A program made the position numbers and the translations under genes. A stretch of DNA of 64,000 nt from the NCBI GenBank assembly GCA_023055425.1, contig JALGPY010000006.1, forward strand, positions 69,658,127 to 69,722,126. The letters run 5' to 3'. The notes beneath the pieces are model-generated. The model was not told the DNA's origin. It worked only from the letters and a program-made list of their open reading frames with translations, and ran no database searches. This document shows positions 30,601-41,537 of the stretch, in pieces; positions within the stretch are counted from its first letter, which is position 1, and every line of letters starts with the position of its first letter. The DNA comes from Linanthus parryae. Its lineage: Eukaryota; Streptophyta; Magnoliopsida; Ericales; Polemoniaceae.

Positions 30601-32889
30601 CAAAACAAAGAACTGTAGTTGGTTCCTCAAAAAAATCTAAAAAATTGAAAAATCTAAAAAATTGTGAGGTCAAACGTGTATGGAAACACTAAAAAAATAT
30701 GGTCCCGATGCCATAACTATCAAATCCCTCACCTCTAACAACAAAGTGGGTCATAAAAATAATGATGTGGAACATATTTCTTTTTTAGTACTTACGAGGG
30801 GATTGCCCGTGGCCAAGGGCGCTACTCCGAGTAAATGGCGAGAAAGTTTTACCAAACACAAAACACATATTATGTATAGCTGTATAAAATTATCTAAAGG
30901 GAGATCCAAATTGCAGTAGAGGAGTTCACCAAATCTGAAAACAAATCTTTGTGCCAGAGAAGACTATGTTGAACTCCTGGTACAATTTATGTTTGTCTTT
31001 TTGTTTTTTATAACAAAAAATGGTCAACTCACATGTCCCAAGTATCCCCGACCAATGCAGTAGTATATTTTTTAAAAATATTTCACAAAGTACTCTGTAT
31101 CTTGAAATTATTTATTACATATGAACTACTTGGGAGTGATAATGAACATATGTTACCACTCTAAAATTATTTTATGTATGTATTTTAAAAGAACTATATA
31201 TTTAAATATTTCACGAATTTCTTTGTATCTTGAAATTATTTACTACACGTGAACCAATTGAGAGCGATAATTAACATATGTTACTACTCTAAAATTATAT
31301 TATGGATGTATTTTAAAAGAAATATCTATTTAAAATGTATTATCAAAAATCAATTTTAAGAAAATAAATTTTACCAATTCGGATAAAGATATAGAGAACA
31401 ATCCATGTCCAAGTGCACTAAACATCAACATAAAAGCCCGCGTCCCATCATTTCCGTGCAAAATATCATTAGAGAGGGAATTGCCTTTTTTGATGGAAGA
31501 AAGTTTGTCAAAAAAAAAAAAAATCTTCAAAATATGATAAAGTTAGTAGAGATAAAGCTAGTGGAGATGTCATAATTACATTCCCTCTTTAAAAAAAAAC
31601 CACATTCTTCATTTTTCCATACTCTAATTTCGAAGTGGAGTGAAAAATTATAACAAAAGTGCTTGGGGAGATGATTTTATGAAATGAATTTTCTCACACT
31701 CCCATTCTTTTTGACAAAGTTTCCTTTAAACAGTTGCATCCAATGGTTCAAATTTATTTGATCTAATGAACCAAATGTAATTTCATAAATACGAGAATCC
31801 GCATCGTCCTGTTTTATTATATATATTAAAAAGTCTGTTCACCCATAACTTCAGGCCACTACCAAACTAACATCCAATAATTCGTAATAAAAGAAATTTT
31901 AAGCGATTTTTTTATTTGTTTTATATTTTGAAACTTTTATTGTGATTTCATTTTTCTTAATAATATATTTTTTATAATAACATTACTATTAAAAAATAGC
32001 TAACTTTCAACACCTTTGTACACTCTAAAAGTTATGAGAACTTCAATTTCTCAATTTTTTTTAGGAACTACAAAAATGGTGGTCACATGCCTAACTTTCA
32101 ACACCATTTCTCAATACTAATCACTGTGTCTAAAAATTTAATATTCTATCAAATTTAATGTTTTTAAATTGGTTGGAGAGTCTTTGTGTTCTCAATATTC
32201 CTTTTGTAGTATCATAAAATTTTCCCCATACTTTTCATAAAACATTTTTTTGTAAATTAGCACGATCCAAGAGTTGAGATTCATTTGATTTAATGGACTA
32301 GAAATCATTTTAAAGTCAACTCTCCTGTTTTATTATATGGATATTAGATGATAACCTATGTCCTCAAGACACTACCAAAACTAACATCATAAGAAATTTG
32401 AAAGAGAAATTGTAATAGTTGCTATTGTATTTTATTTTTTAACTTCTTTGAGGTTTTGAAACTTAATTATAGTACAGTGAAATTAATGGAAGATTATCCT
32501 CTTCTACCATTTTTCTCTCCTCCCATCTCCTCCATTTTCATTAAAACTAGCGAATAACCCATCACTTTGGGACTAAACGTTTTTGAAAATTCGGTTAATT
32601 GTTCTTTCTTTTAGAATTCCGGTGAAATATTCTTTTTAATGAAAAAAAATTGATAAATTACCATAATACCAGTAACACAGGTTTTCAAAGAACCCAATCT
32701 GAAATTCCTAAAACTTGTGTCAAATGATTATCTTGTCATGTAGGTGTTCCCTGACGCAATCATTGAGGGGGAGCTCCACCAACTTTAGAGGTGGTAGTTT
32801 AATTTCAACCCTAGATTTACAAACAATCCTACGGTAGAAATGGGGACACCAAACTTTCATGAACAGTAAAACTTGGTCCTTCCTTAGTA
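30601..32889. other. AT-rich non-coding filler
   Basis: No gene. It holds a 128-bp direct duplication (31076-31331). Two similar segments (about 31740-31900 and 32265-32400) share a CCTGTTTTATTATAT and ACTACCAAA-CTAACATC order. The left end of an inverted-repeat arm lies near 32483-32535. A motif of about 38 bases (GGAACACTAAAAAA...GGTCA...CATAACT type) recurs near 30680, 32065 and 40148. Confidence 0.55.
31076..31331 (+). repeat. 128-bp tandem duplication
   Basis: AAATATTTCAC...GTATCTTGAAATTATTTA...AACATATGTTAC occurs at 31076 and again at 31204, with roughly 85-90 percent identity by eye. Confidence 0.8.
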
Positions 32890-33146
32890 CCACTCCGTCC
32901 CACCTCTTTCTACCCAAATTGATTTTTGCCACTATTCACTTGGTCACTTTGACCCGTTGATTTGAATAGCAAACTGATACAATTTTTCGATAATTTTTTA
33001 TGGTATTGTAGAATAAAAATTTCTCTATAATACGATGAAAAAAATATAAAAAAATCATATTATTTTACTATCTAAATTACCCGGTCAAAATGACCCAGAT
33101 ACGAGTCAAAAAGTCAATTTGGGTAAAAAGAGCTGGGACGGAGTGG
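32890..33146. mobile_element. Stowaway-type MITE (257 bp)
   Basis: Terminal inverted repeats CCACTCCGTCCCA...TACCCAAATTGA match over more than 30 bases with two or three mismatches and carry the Stowaway core CTCCGTCCC. TA duplicates flank it (32888-32889 and 33147-33148). It has no coding capacity. This class is moved by Tc1/mariner-type transposases. Confidence 0.92.
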
Positions 33147-33330
33147 TATATAGAAAAGACAACTCACTGTAAAAGAAATCACAGGGTCACTGTACGAAGT
33201 ACGAACATGTCATCTCCAATTAACAAGTTCTTTAAGTTCTCCCTGACTATCTTTAAGTTCTCCCTGACTATTCATCTAATTTACCATCTCTGACCTTAAC
33301 TTTTTTTCTCCTCTCCCCAATCAAACTCCA

Positions 33331-33368
<38 letters not shown>

Positions 33369-33754
33369 ACACACACACAGAAATCCCATCTCAACAAATT
33401 AACTGACAGATTCATGTTTTATTGCAATAGTTCATGAGTTTCCTTCAAGAAACCGAACTCTTCACAGAGACAGTTCACAATCACATTCAGATGCCCACTA
33501 CTCAAATACATCAACAAATCTGAGCTAATCAAGCAACAAAAATAAACCCATGAGGTATTGAGGTGGAGGAGAAACGGGATGAGAAGATGAAGAACTGGAG
33601 AAGCCGAAGCAGAGAGAAGAAGAAACTCCGACGCATCCACAACACCGCCAGGTCGAAAGAGAGGGTGCGTGACGGGTGGTGGTGGTTTTGAACAAATCAA
33701 CGTTACCATAACCCTAAATTTTATATCATATAAAACTTAAATGAAATAATATGA
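33147..33754. other. sequence between the MITE and copia C
   Basis: Contains part of the inverted-repeat left arm and the A/CA repeat. The - strand frame 33709-33419 has no recognised domain. ATAAAACTTAAATGAAA at 33729-33745 resembles ATAAAACTCAAATCAAAA just after the right LTR (39778), possibly a trace of the shared target. Confidence 0.45.
33332..33379 (+). repeat. A-run of about 36 followed by (CA)n
   Basis: CACAA followed by an uninterrupted A run to about 33367, then six or seven CA dinucleotides. It could be the poly(A) tail of a retroposon or a simple microsatellite. Confidence 0.9.
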
Positions 33755-34397
33755 TAGACCAGATTTATGCTTCTCTGTACACAAGCTCAGCCAATTTATA
33801 TCTCAACCTACCAAACAGCATTTGGCTGTTGCACATCACATTTTGAGATATCTCAAAGGTTCAGCTACTCAGGGTTTATATTTCTCAGCTTCTTCTCCTT
33901 TAAAGTTGCTTGGTTATACTGATTCAGATTGGGCTGGATGCATAGATTCTAGAAGGTCTACTTCAGGGTATTTTGTCTTTTTAGGACATTCCCTTATTTC
34001 TTGGAAATCTAAGAAGCAAACAGTGGTTGCTAGAAGTTCTGCAGAAGCTGAATGTAGAGGCTTGGCATTGTTAGGTTGTGAAATACAATGGCTTCTCTCA
34101 TTGCTGCAAGAATTGCAAGTATGTTTGGACTGCAAACCTGTTATCTTCACTGACAGTTCTTCAGCTATTCAAATAGCCAGAAATCCCATCTATCATGAGA
34201 GAACCAAGCATATAGATCTTGACACACATCTCATTAGAGATTTGGTTACTTTTGGTGTGTATGAGTTGCAGTACATTTGTGCTGCAGAGCAACTAGCAGA
34301 CATATTGACTAAACCCTTGGCAGCTCAGCAATTCCTTCATTACATGAGCAAGTTGACTGTAATGTCCACATTACATCAACTTGAGGGGGCGTATTGA
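33755..34397 (+). pseudogene. RNase H end of the left, truncated copia C copy
   Basis: Starts abruptly at TAGACCAGATTTATGC and matches 38748-39382 nearly base for base. It codes the RNase H tail (GYTDSDWAGC, ARSSAEAE) to the same stop, TGA, which overlaps the LTR start. Four or five residue differences were seen against the longer copy, including Tyr-to-Cys after SSAEAE. Confidence 0.88.
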
Positions 34398-34795
34398 AGA
34401 TCAAGGAATTCAGCATTGTTACTTTCTCATTTCTGGTCTGGACTAATTTGCAATTGGTGCCAAAGTGATGACATGAAGCAGGATGCTTCAGTAGCCGTTG
34501 GATGAAGAAATCGGTGAAATCCTAGTCGTTGTTTTCTTTTAAGTGTAACGCTGTCGTTTTGTTTGTTATTTTTCAGCTCCTCTTGTACACGTGTTTCATT
34601 CGGATTGGCTACTTTGTTTAAGTGGCTAACGGTCACCTATATAAGTGACTGTTAGCTCCGTTTGTCAAATTGAGGAGAATTTTCACCATTTTGTTCTGAT
34701 TTGTTTTTCCTCATCCTTCACTGGTTTTCTCTCCTTCTTCTTCTTCGTTGCTTCTCATTTCAAAACCCTAGATCTGTGTTTTTCAATATGGTATC
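34395..34795 (+). repeat. shared LTR of copia C (401 bp)
   Basis: TGAAGATCAAGG ... GTTTTTCA. Contains TATA box CTATATAAG at 34637-34645. It differs from the right LTR by a 4-bp TATA indel and two substitutions seen by eye. Confidence 0.9.
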
Positions 34796-34798
34796 AGA

Positions 34799-34816
34799 GC
34801 CAGGTCTGGCTAGATC
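34799..34816 (+). other. primer-binding site of copia C (initiator tRNA-Met type)
   Basis: TGGTATCAGAGCCAGGTC follows the LTR by three bases. TGGTATCAGAGC is the usual plant copia site complementary to initiator tRNA-Met. Confidence 0.9.
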
Positions 34817-34901
34817 AATTCACAGTTAGTTTCGTTTGAAGATCAGCTTCATCATTTGAGTTTCATCAGAGTGGATCTGGTATTTGCTGATTTCAATTCA
34901 A

Positions 34902-37900
34902 ATGTCGACTCACGAATCAACCGGTCATGGTTCTCACTCGCGAGCTTCGCAGCAAGGTATTGAAGCTGCTTCACCTTTCTATCTTCATAGTTCTGATAAT
35001 CCTGGTGCAATTCTGGTTTCTGAGAAATTAGATGGATCTAATTTTTATACATGGCACAAATCAATCATTGTTGCTCTTCGAGCTAAAAACAAGTTAGAAT
35101 TTGTTGATGGAAGTATCACGGAGCCTCTTCCAACTTCTGATATGTATGTTTTGTGGAGTAGATGTGACAGTATGGTTATGTCTTGGCTTCTTAGCTCAAT
35201 TTCAAAGGATATTGTGAGTAGTGTGGTTTGCAGATCTAATTCTAGAGAAATTTGGTTAGATCTCATTGAACGTTTTTCACAAGGAAATTTGCCAAGGATT
35301 TTTCAACTCACACAGATGATTTCAGCTCTAAGACAGGATAATAGATCTGTTACTACCTATTTTACACAGTTGAAGAGTTTGTGGGATGAGTTGGCTAATT
35401 ATAGGCCTAATCCAAGTTGCACTTGTGGAGTTCTAACTCAATGTCAGTGCAATATTTTTAGTCAACTGGAGAATTATCAGGAACAAGAGAGGATCATGAA
35501 ATTTTTGAATGGTTTAAATGCTCATTTTGCTCCTGTGAGAGATCAATTGTTATTAACGATCCATTGCCACCTATAAATACTGTGTTTGCCAAGATTATTC
35601 AACAAGAAAGACAGGTGGAGTTACAATCACAAAGTGGTTTTCAATCACAAAACTTGGCAATGTATGCACATGGTGGTGATTCATATATGCAAAGTCCTTA
35701 TCCACAATACAGGCCTTCACTTGTCAATGCTGTTCATAATCAACATGGTGGTGGTTTTATGCATAAACAAAGTGGTGGTCAGTCCAGTTCTGCACCTCCT
35801 AACAGAAATGGGAGGTTGATATGTCATCATTGTGGACATGAGGGACATGTCAAAGCAAAGTGTTACAGGTTACATGGATTTCCTCCAGACTTCAAATTCA
35901 CAAAGTCTAAGCCTAGAGCAAATAATGTGAACACTGAGGTCAATTCTGGGACTACTGACATTTCAGCTAGCAACATGTCAGGTACCATCAATTCTATGAA
36001 TCAGCAATTGTCCAAAACTCAAATACAACCATCTGCGTCACACATTTATGGATCTCCTGGTTCTAGTCATGGAGGTTATATGGATTCCCCACTTCAATCA
36101 CCTTCTAGTTCTTCTGGTTCAATCTATGGTGGTCATCCTTTTATGGCAGGTATCATCAGTACTTTTCAGTCTGGTTTAACTTCTGATCACATTGCACCAG
36201 ATAGTTGGATAGTAGACACAGGTGCTATAGATCATATGTGTTCAAATTTGCAGTATTTTGATTCAATGCATACAGTCATTGACACCTTTGTGCATCTTCC
36301 AAATGGAAAGACTTCTGAAGTGACTCATGTTGGTACAGTTAAATTGAACACTCACTTAACTTTGGAACATGTACTGTTTGTACCATCTTTCAAATTCAAT
36401 CTCATTTCTATTTCAAAATTGACAAATTCTCATAACTGCAACTTCCATTGTACCACTGATGGCTGTTGGATCAAGGACAAGCATGATATGATCCTTGCAG
36501 AAGGAATAAGGCAAGGTGGTTTATATGTTTTAAAACATAGTTTTTCAAAGGTTAAAGCAGTTGTGTGTGCTGGAGAAGTTGCTATTAATCAGGTGAAGCT
36601 TTGGCATCAAAGATTGGGACATCTGTCTCATTCAAAGTTGCACAGCATGTCAGGTTATTTGGATAAGAATTTGAAAGATAATGATGATTTTGTGTGTGAA
36701 ATTTGTCCACTGGCAAAACAAAAGAAGCTGCCATTTCCCAGTTTTGGTCACATTACTCAAAATCTATTTGATCTGGTGCATTGTGATACATGGGGTCCCT
36801 ACAAAACTCCTACTCACCAAGGACATAGATATTTCTTGACACTTGTTGAAGATTGCAGCAGAACCACCTGGATTTATTTGATGAATCACAAGTCAGATGT
36901 TGAACAAATTATTCCTGCTTTCTGGAAGATGATTAGTACTCAGTTCAATGCTTCTATTAAGAGATTCAGAAGTGATAATGCACCAGAATTGGAATTTTTT
37001 AAATTTTTCCAAGAAAATGGTGTGGTTCATGAAAATATTTGTGTGGAAACTCCAGAGCAAAATTCAGTTGCAGAAAGAAAGCACCAACATTTGTTAAATG
37101 TGGCTAGAGCTATAAGATTTCAAAGTGGTTTGCCTATACAGTTTTGGGGAGATTGTGTCATGACAGCAGCATATTTGATCAATAGGACTCCATCACCCAA
37201 GTTGAAAGGAAAGTCACCATTTGAGATATTATACAATGCACAACCAGACTACAATGTGCTAAGAGTATTTGGATGCTTGTGTTTTGCTAGTACTCTGATT
37301 CATGGGAGATCTAAGTTTGATGAAAGAGCAGTAAAGTGTGTGTTTGTTGGATATGTTTTTGGTACAAAGGGGTACAAGGTCTATGATTTACAGCAACAAA
37401 AGTTTTTTGTTTCCAGAAATGTGGTATTTCATGAGCATCTATTTCCTTTTAAGGAAAGAGATGCCATTGTTCTTCCTCACAAAAATGCAGTTATCCCTTT
37501 GCCAGTCACTGATGAGACTATGTCTCTTTCTGATTCTTCTGTTTCCACCACCTCTATGCCTCCTCCAAAAATAGAGTCAACATCATCTCCCAGCTATAGA
37601 GATGTTCTTCAGACTCCCAGCTCAATTGTGCCAGCTAGAGCTACTACAAGAGTTAGAAATCCACCAAAGTACTTGCAGGATTATGTCACAAAGCATCATC
37701 ATGGAGGCAATATAGTTCTTAGCTCTAACTACAATCTTGGTAGTTCTCTGGTAATGTCTGCAATCTCAGATATCAATCACCTTGATCTGGTCAATTTTCA
37801 CAGTCAGATAGAACCTAACTCTTATTTGCAAGCAAAGCAATCACAAGAATGGATAGAAGCTATGAAAGAGGAGCTTCATGCTTTGGAGTTGAACAACACT

Positions 37901-39382
37901 TGGGAATTGACCACTTTGGCCCCAGGACATAAAGTGATTGGCTGTAAGTGGGTGTATAGAATCAAATATAAGTCAGATGGAACTGTGGATAGATACAAAG
38001 CCAGATTGGTAGCAAAAGGGTATACTCAGACTGAGGGTATTGATTATTTTGAAACTTTTTCTCCTGTGGCAAAGTTTGTTACATTCAGAACTATGTTGAC
38101 TTTAGCAGCTGTATATCAATGGCCTCTTCTTCAACTAGATATCAACAATGCTTTCCTTCATGGAGATCTTGATGAGGAAGTGTATATGAAGCTTCCAGAA
38201 GGCTATTTTGAGTTGCAGAATATCATCCCAAATTCAGCTCCTCAGGTGTGCAAGCTCAATAAGTCACTTTATGGTTTAAAACAAGCTTCAAGACAATGGT
38301 TTTTGAAATTTACAGAAACTTTGTGCCAATTGGGTTTTCAGCATTGCAAGTCTGACTACACTCTTTTTATGAAGCATGAAGGCAATTCTGTTGCTTTTCT
38401 ATTAGTATATGTGGATGACATCTTGCTAACAGGATCCCACATTGATGTTCTGAATCAATTCAAGTCAGATTTGTCTCAACACTTCAAGCTCAAAGATTTG
38501 GGAGCTCTATCTTATTTTCTTGGTTTTGAGATCTCCAGAAATGAAGAAGGTATCTTTCTATCTCAGCAAAAATTTGCTATTGAAATTTTAACTACTGCAG
38601 GATATTTAAACTGCAAACCAGCTACTACACCCATGATAGCTTCTAACAAGCTTAGTATTCACTCAGGTGTGGTTCTGGAGGACTCAGAAGCTCTTGATTA
38701 CAAGAAGCTAGTTGGAAAACTTCTCTATCTTTGCAACTCTAGACCAGATTTATGCTTCTCTGTACACAAGCTCAGCCAATTTATATCTCAACCTACCAAA
38801 CAGCATTTGGCTGCTGCACATCACATTTTGAGATATCTCAAAGGTTCAGCTACTCAGGGTTTATATTTCTCAGCTTCTTCTCCTTTAAAGTTGCTTGGTT
38901 ATACTGATTCAGATTGGGCTGGATGCATAGATTCTAGAAGGTCTACTTCAGGGTATTTTGTCTTTTTAGGACATTCCCTTATTTCTTGGAAATCTAAGAA
39001 GCAAACAGTGGTTGCTAGAAGTTCTGCAGAAGCTGAATATAGAGGCTTGGCATTGTTAGGTTGTGAAATACAATGGCTTCTCTCATTTCTGCAAGAATTG
39101 CAAGTATGTTTGGACTGCAAACCTGTTATCTTCACTGACAGTTCTTCAGCTATTCAAATAGCCAGAAATCCCATCTATCATGAGAGAACCAAGCACATAG
39201 ATCTTGACACACATCTCATTAGAGATTTGGTTACTTCTGGTGTGTATGAGTTGCAGTACATTTGTGCTGCAGAGCAACTAGCAGACATATTGACTAAACC
39301 CTTGGCAGCTCAGCAATTCCTTCATTACATGAGCAAGTTGACTGTAATGTCCACATTACATCAACTTGAGGGGGCGTATTGA
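34902..39382 (+). pseudogene. copia C gag-pol, one frameshift, otherwise intact
   Basis: ATG 34902 begins gag (UBN2-type: LDGSNFYTWHKSI, EIWLDLIERFSQGN). A one-base loss in the TTAAC stretch at 35552-35556 shifts the frame; the remaining 1272 codons (from about 35564) are open. These hold a zinc knuckle (CHHCGHEGHVKAKC, about 35822), protease (WIVDTGAIDH, about 36206), GAG-pre-integrase (LWHQRLGH), integrase core (HCDTWGP, FRSDNAPE, VAERK), RT (LLVYVDDILLTG, about 38400) and RNase H (DSDWAGC, SSAEAEY). All catalytic motifs seem present, so the shift is the main lesion. Lineage is uncertain (Ivana- or Ale-like). Confidence 0.92.
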
Positions 39383-39776
39383 AGATCAAGGAATTCAGCA
39401 TTGTTACTTTCTCATTTCTGGTCTGGACTAATTTGCAATTGGTGCCAAAGTGATGACATGAAGCAGGATGCTTCAGTAGCCGTTGGATGAAGAAATCGGT
39501 GAAATCCTAGTCGTTGTTTTCTTTTAAGTGTAACGCTGTCGTTTTGTTTGTTATTTTTCAGCTCCTCTTGTACACGTGTTTCATTCGGATTGGCTACTTT
39601 GTTTAAGTGGCTAACGGTCACCTAAGTGACCGTTAGCTCCGTTTGTCAAATTGAGGAGAATTTTCACCATTTTGTTCTGATTTGTTTTTCCTCCTCCTTC
39701 ACTGGTTTTCTCTCCTTCTTCTTCTTCGTTGCTTCTCATTTCAAAACCCTAGATCTGTGTTTTTCAATAAAACTCA
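39380..39776 (+). repeat. right LTR of copia C (397 bp)
   Basis: Same ends as the shared LTR. Its first three bases are the pol stop codon. It reads CACCTAAGTGACC where the other LTR has CACCTATATAAGTGAC, so the TATA box is missing. Purine tract TTGAGGGGGCGTAT precedes it. Confidence 0.9.
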
Positions 39777-39811
39777 AATCAAAACCTCCATGTGCAAAGC
39801 TCATATCTTCA

Positions 39812-40090
39812 AAACTATTCGGTTTCTTGAAAAAACTCATGAACTACTGTCAAAAACATGAATGTGTCGAGATGATTTGTGCAGATGGGTTTTGTTTTTC
39901 TGAGGTTCGGTTGGGGAGAGAAAAAAAGGGCCAGTAATTGTAAATTAGTTGCACATTTAGGGGCAACTTAGTGAACTTAGATATGATGTGTTCTTATAAT
40001 GGCCATATGACCTCTTTTAGTGTGAGGTGTCATTTTGTAGTAAAAAGGGGATGATATGGGAGGAGAGAAAAATGGTAAGAGAGGATCCTT
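39812..40090 (+). repeat. right arm of the inverted repeat around copia C
   Basis: Matches the - strand of 32483-33480 in four ordered blocks, about 80 percent by eye within blocks. The arm is uninterrupted here, while the left arm contains the MITE. Confidence 0.7.
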
Positions 40091-40178
40091 TTTCGGAATT
40101 AATACCTAATTGATATACTCAATAATTTTTGTGGTCCAAAATTTATGGGAACACTAAAAAATTGTGGTCATATGCACT

Positions 40179-40194
40179 AACTCTGAAAAATCTA
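40179..40194 (+). repeat. left target-site duplication of the LINE
   Basis: AACTCTGAAAAATCTA, matched by AACTCAGAAAAATCTA at 45622-45637 (15 of 16). Confidence 0.82.
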
Positions 40195-40245
40195 GTCTAT
40201 TTAGCTCCACAAATTTCGGGAGTAATTCCGAACCCTAGTTCATCC

Positions 40246-41216
40246 ATGGCGACCGCCACGACGATCCCTACCGCAGCAGACAAAGCCTTCACGGACTACA
40301 CCGGAGTTGAGAAGAAAAAGATCGTCTTCAGTAACGACTATTGCGAAGAAGCAGAGGATGAACTTCAGTTTTGCGACCGACACTAGGGTTGACAACAAGA
40401 CAACCAAGAAGGTTCCTGGGCAGATCTGGAACAGAGGCGAGGAGGTAGACTTGGTAGAAGTTTATGCGATCACCTTTTTGTTTTTCTTTCGTGATCAACA
40501 GTGCTTGGAAAGGGTAGCGGCCGGAGCACCGTGGTCGGTTAATGGAAAGATACTGCTACTGCAACCATGGTCGACGAGGAAACCCGTCAAGGGTGTTCCT
40601 TTTGATAGCCTGGACGTATGGGTTCAGCTGTGAAATATACCTTTCCACCTTATGCTTAAGGCGGATACGGGAAGCATGATTATGGGTGAGGTAGGGGAGG
40701 TACTGGACGTCAATAACAAAATCGACAGTGACGAGGATGGTAATTTTATTAGGGTTCGTACTCGACTCTCGATATCAAAACCTCTTCCTAGAGGAATCCA
40801 TATTCAAGTTAAATATGAATAGATATGTGTTGATTTTAAGTACGAGAGAATCCCTCAATATGTTGTTGGTGTGGCAGAGTTACACACGGGGATACGAATG
40901 CGAAGTCGTTCCGAAAGACACGCAAGAAGCTTTCAATCCGGGGTACGGTTCCTTCCTACTGTGTCATGCTAGGGTTAGGAAAACGACGAGAGGAGAATCA
41001 CAAGTAGATGAAGGAAACAACAAGATGGAGACCAACAATGAGGAGGGAAGGGGGGAGAGTACCCAAACAAAAGGAACGACCATGGATGTTGAACCACCGA
41101 TCGACCAAACGAACCAGAGTAATCAGCAAAATGAATGTACGAAGCCTAAACATGGAAAAGGATTATGTGGTAGGGGAGGAAAGTGGGACGGTACCACCGA
41201 ACCTAGGAGGCACTAA
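40246..41216 (+). pseudogene. LINE ORF1 (DUF4283-type RNA-binding protein), broken
   Basis: ATG 40246 (MATATTIPTAAD) opens the frame. A shift leads to the block QQCLERVAAGAPWSVNGKIL, typical of the DUF4283 domain in plant LINE ORF1. Further pieces run on in other frames to about 41216. No zinc knuckle was found with certainty. Confidence 0.75.
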
Positions 41217-41537
41217 TGAGGAGAAGAAAGATCCCAGAACCACGACAAAGGGCACTCCGATAGTTGCGCACGTATCAACATGTTCAATGCTAGATGAGGT
41301 ACACATGATAAGAAGGGAGATGGAAACAAGCGTAAAAGTTCCACCATGAACTTCAGTCCCTCTAACCACCCATCGAAGACAACGGTAGTGGAAGATGATA
41401 GGGTCTTGGAACAGCCAAGTATTGAGTACCCTTTGATTACAGGAAGCAACGAGAAGAAAAGTGGGCTAAATAGCAAAGGTTGTGAAATCCTTGAATGACC
41501 AAATAGCGGCGGTTGCAACGCAGCCCTGCCAATCATC

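Larger units (their letters stand above)
32483..33480 (-). repeat. left arm of an old inverted repeat around copia C
   Basis: Read on the - strand, segments match the right arm (39812-40090) in the same order: about 33475-33404 (TTCGGTTTCTTGAA...ACTCATGAACTA), about 33330-33255 (TTGGGGAGAGGAGAAAAAAAG), about 33230-33165, then 32535-32483 (ATGGGAGGAGAGAAAAATGG). The MITE and some extra sequence interrupt the arm. Confidence 0.7.
33755..39776 (+). mobile_element. Ty1/copia element C: truncated copy, shared LTR, near-complete copy, LTR
   Basis: Order: pol 3' end (33755-34394), LTR (34395-34795), primer-binding site, gag-pol (34902-39382), LTR (39380-39776). The first LTR has a pol end and purine tract on its left and a primer-binding site on its right, so two copies share it. 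The pol 3' ends are almost identical. No target duplication can be seen for the pair. Confidence 0.88.

Noticed and set aside
33419..33709. 96-codon - strand frame beside copia C
   Set aside because: It overlaps the inverted-repeat arm, has no domain, and the matching arm on the right is not open in that frame.
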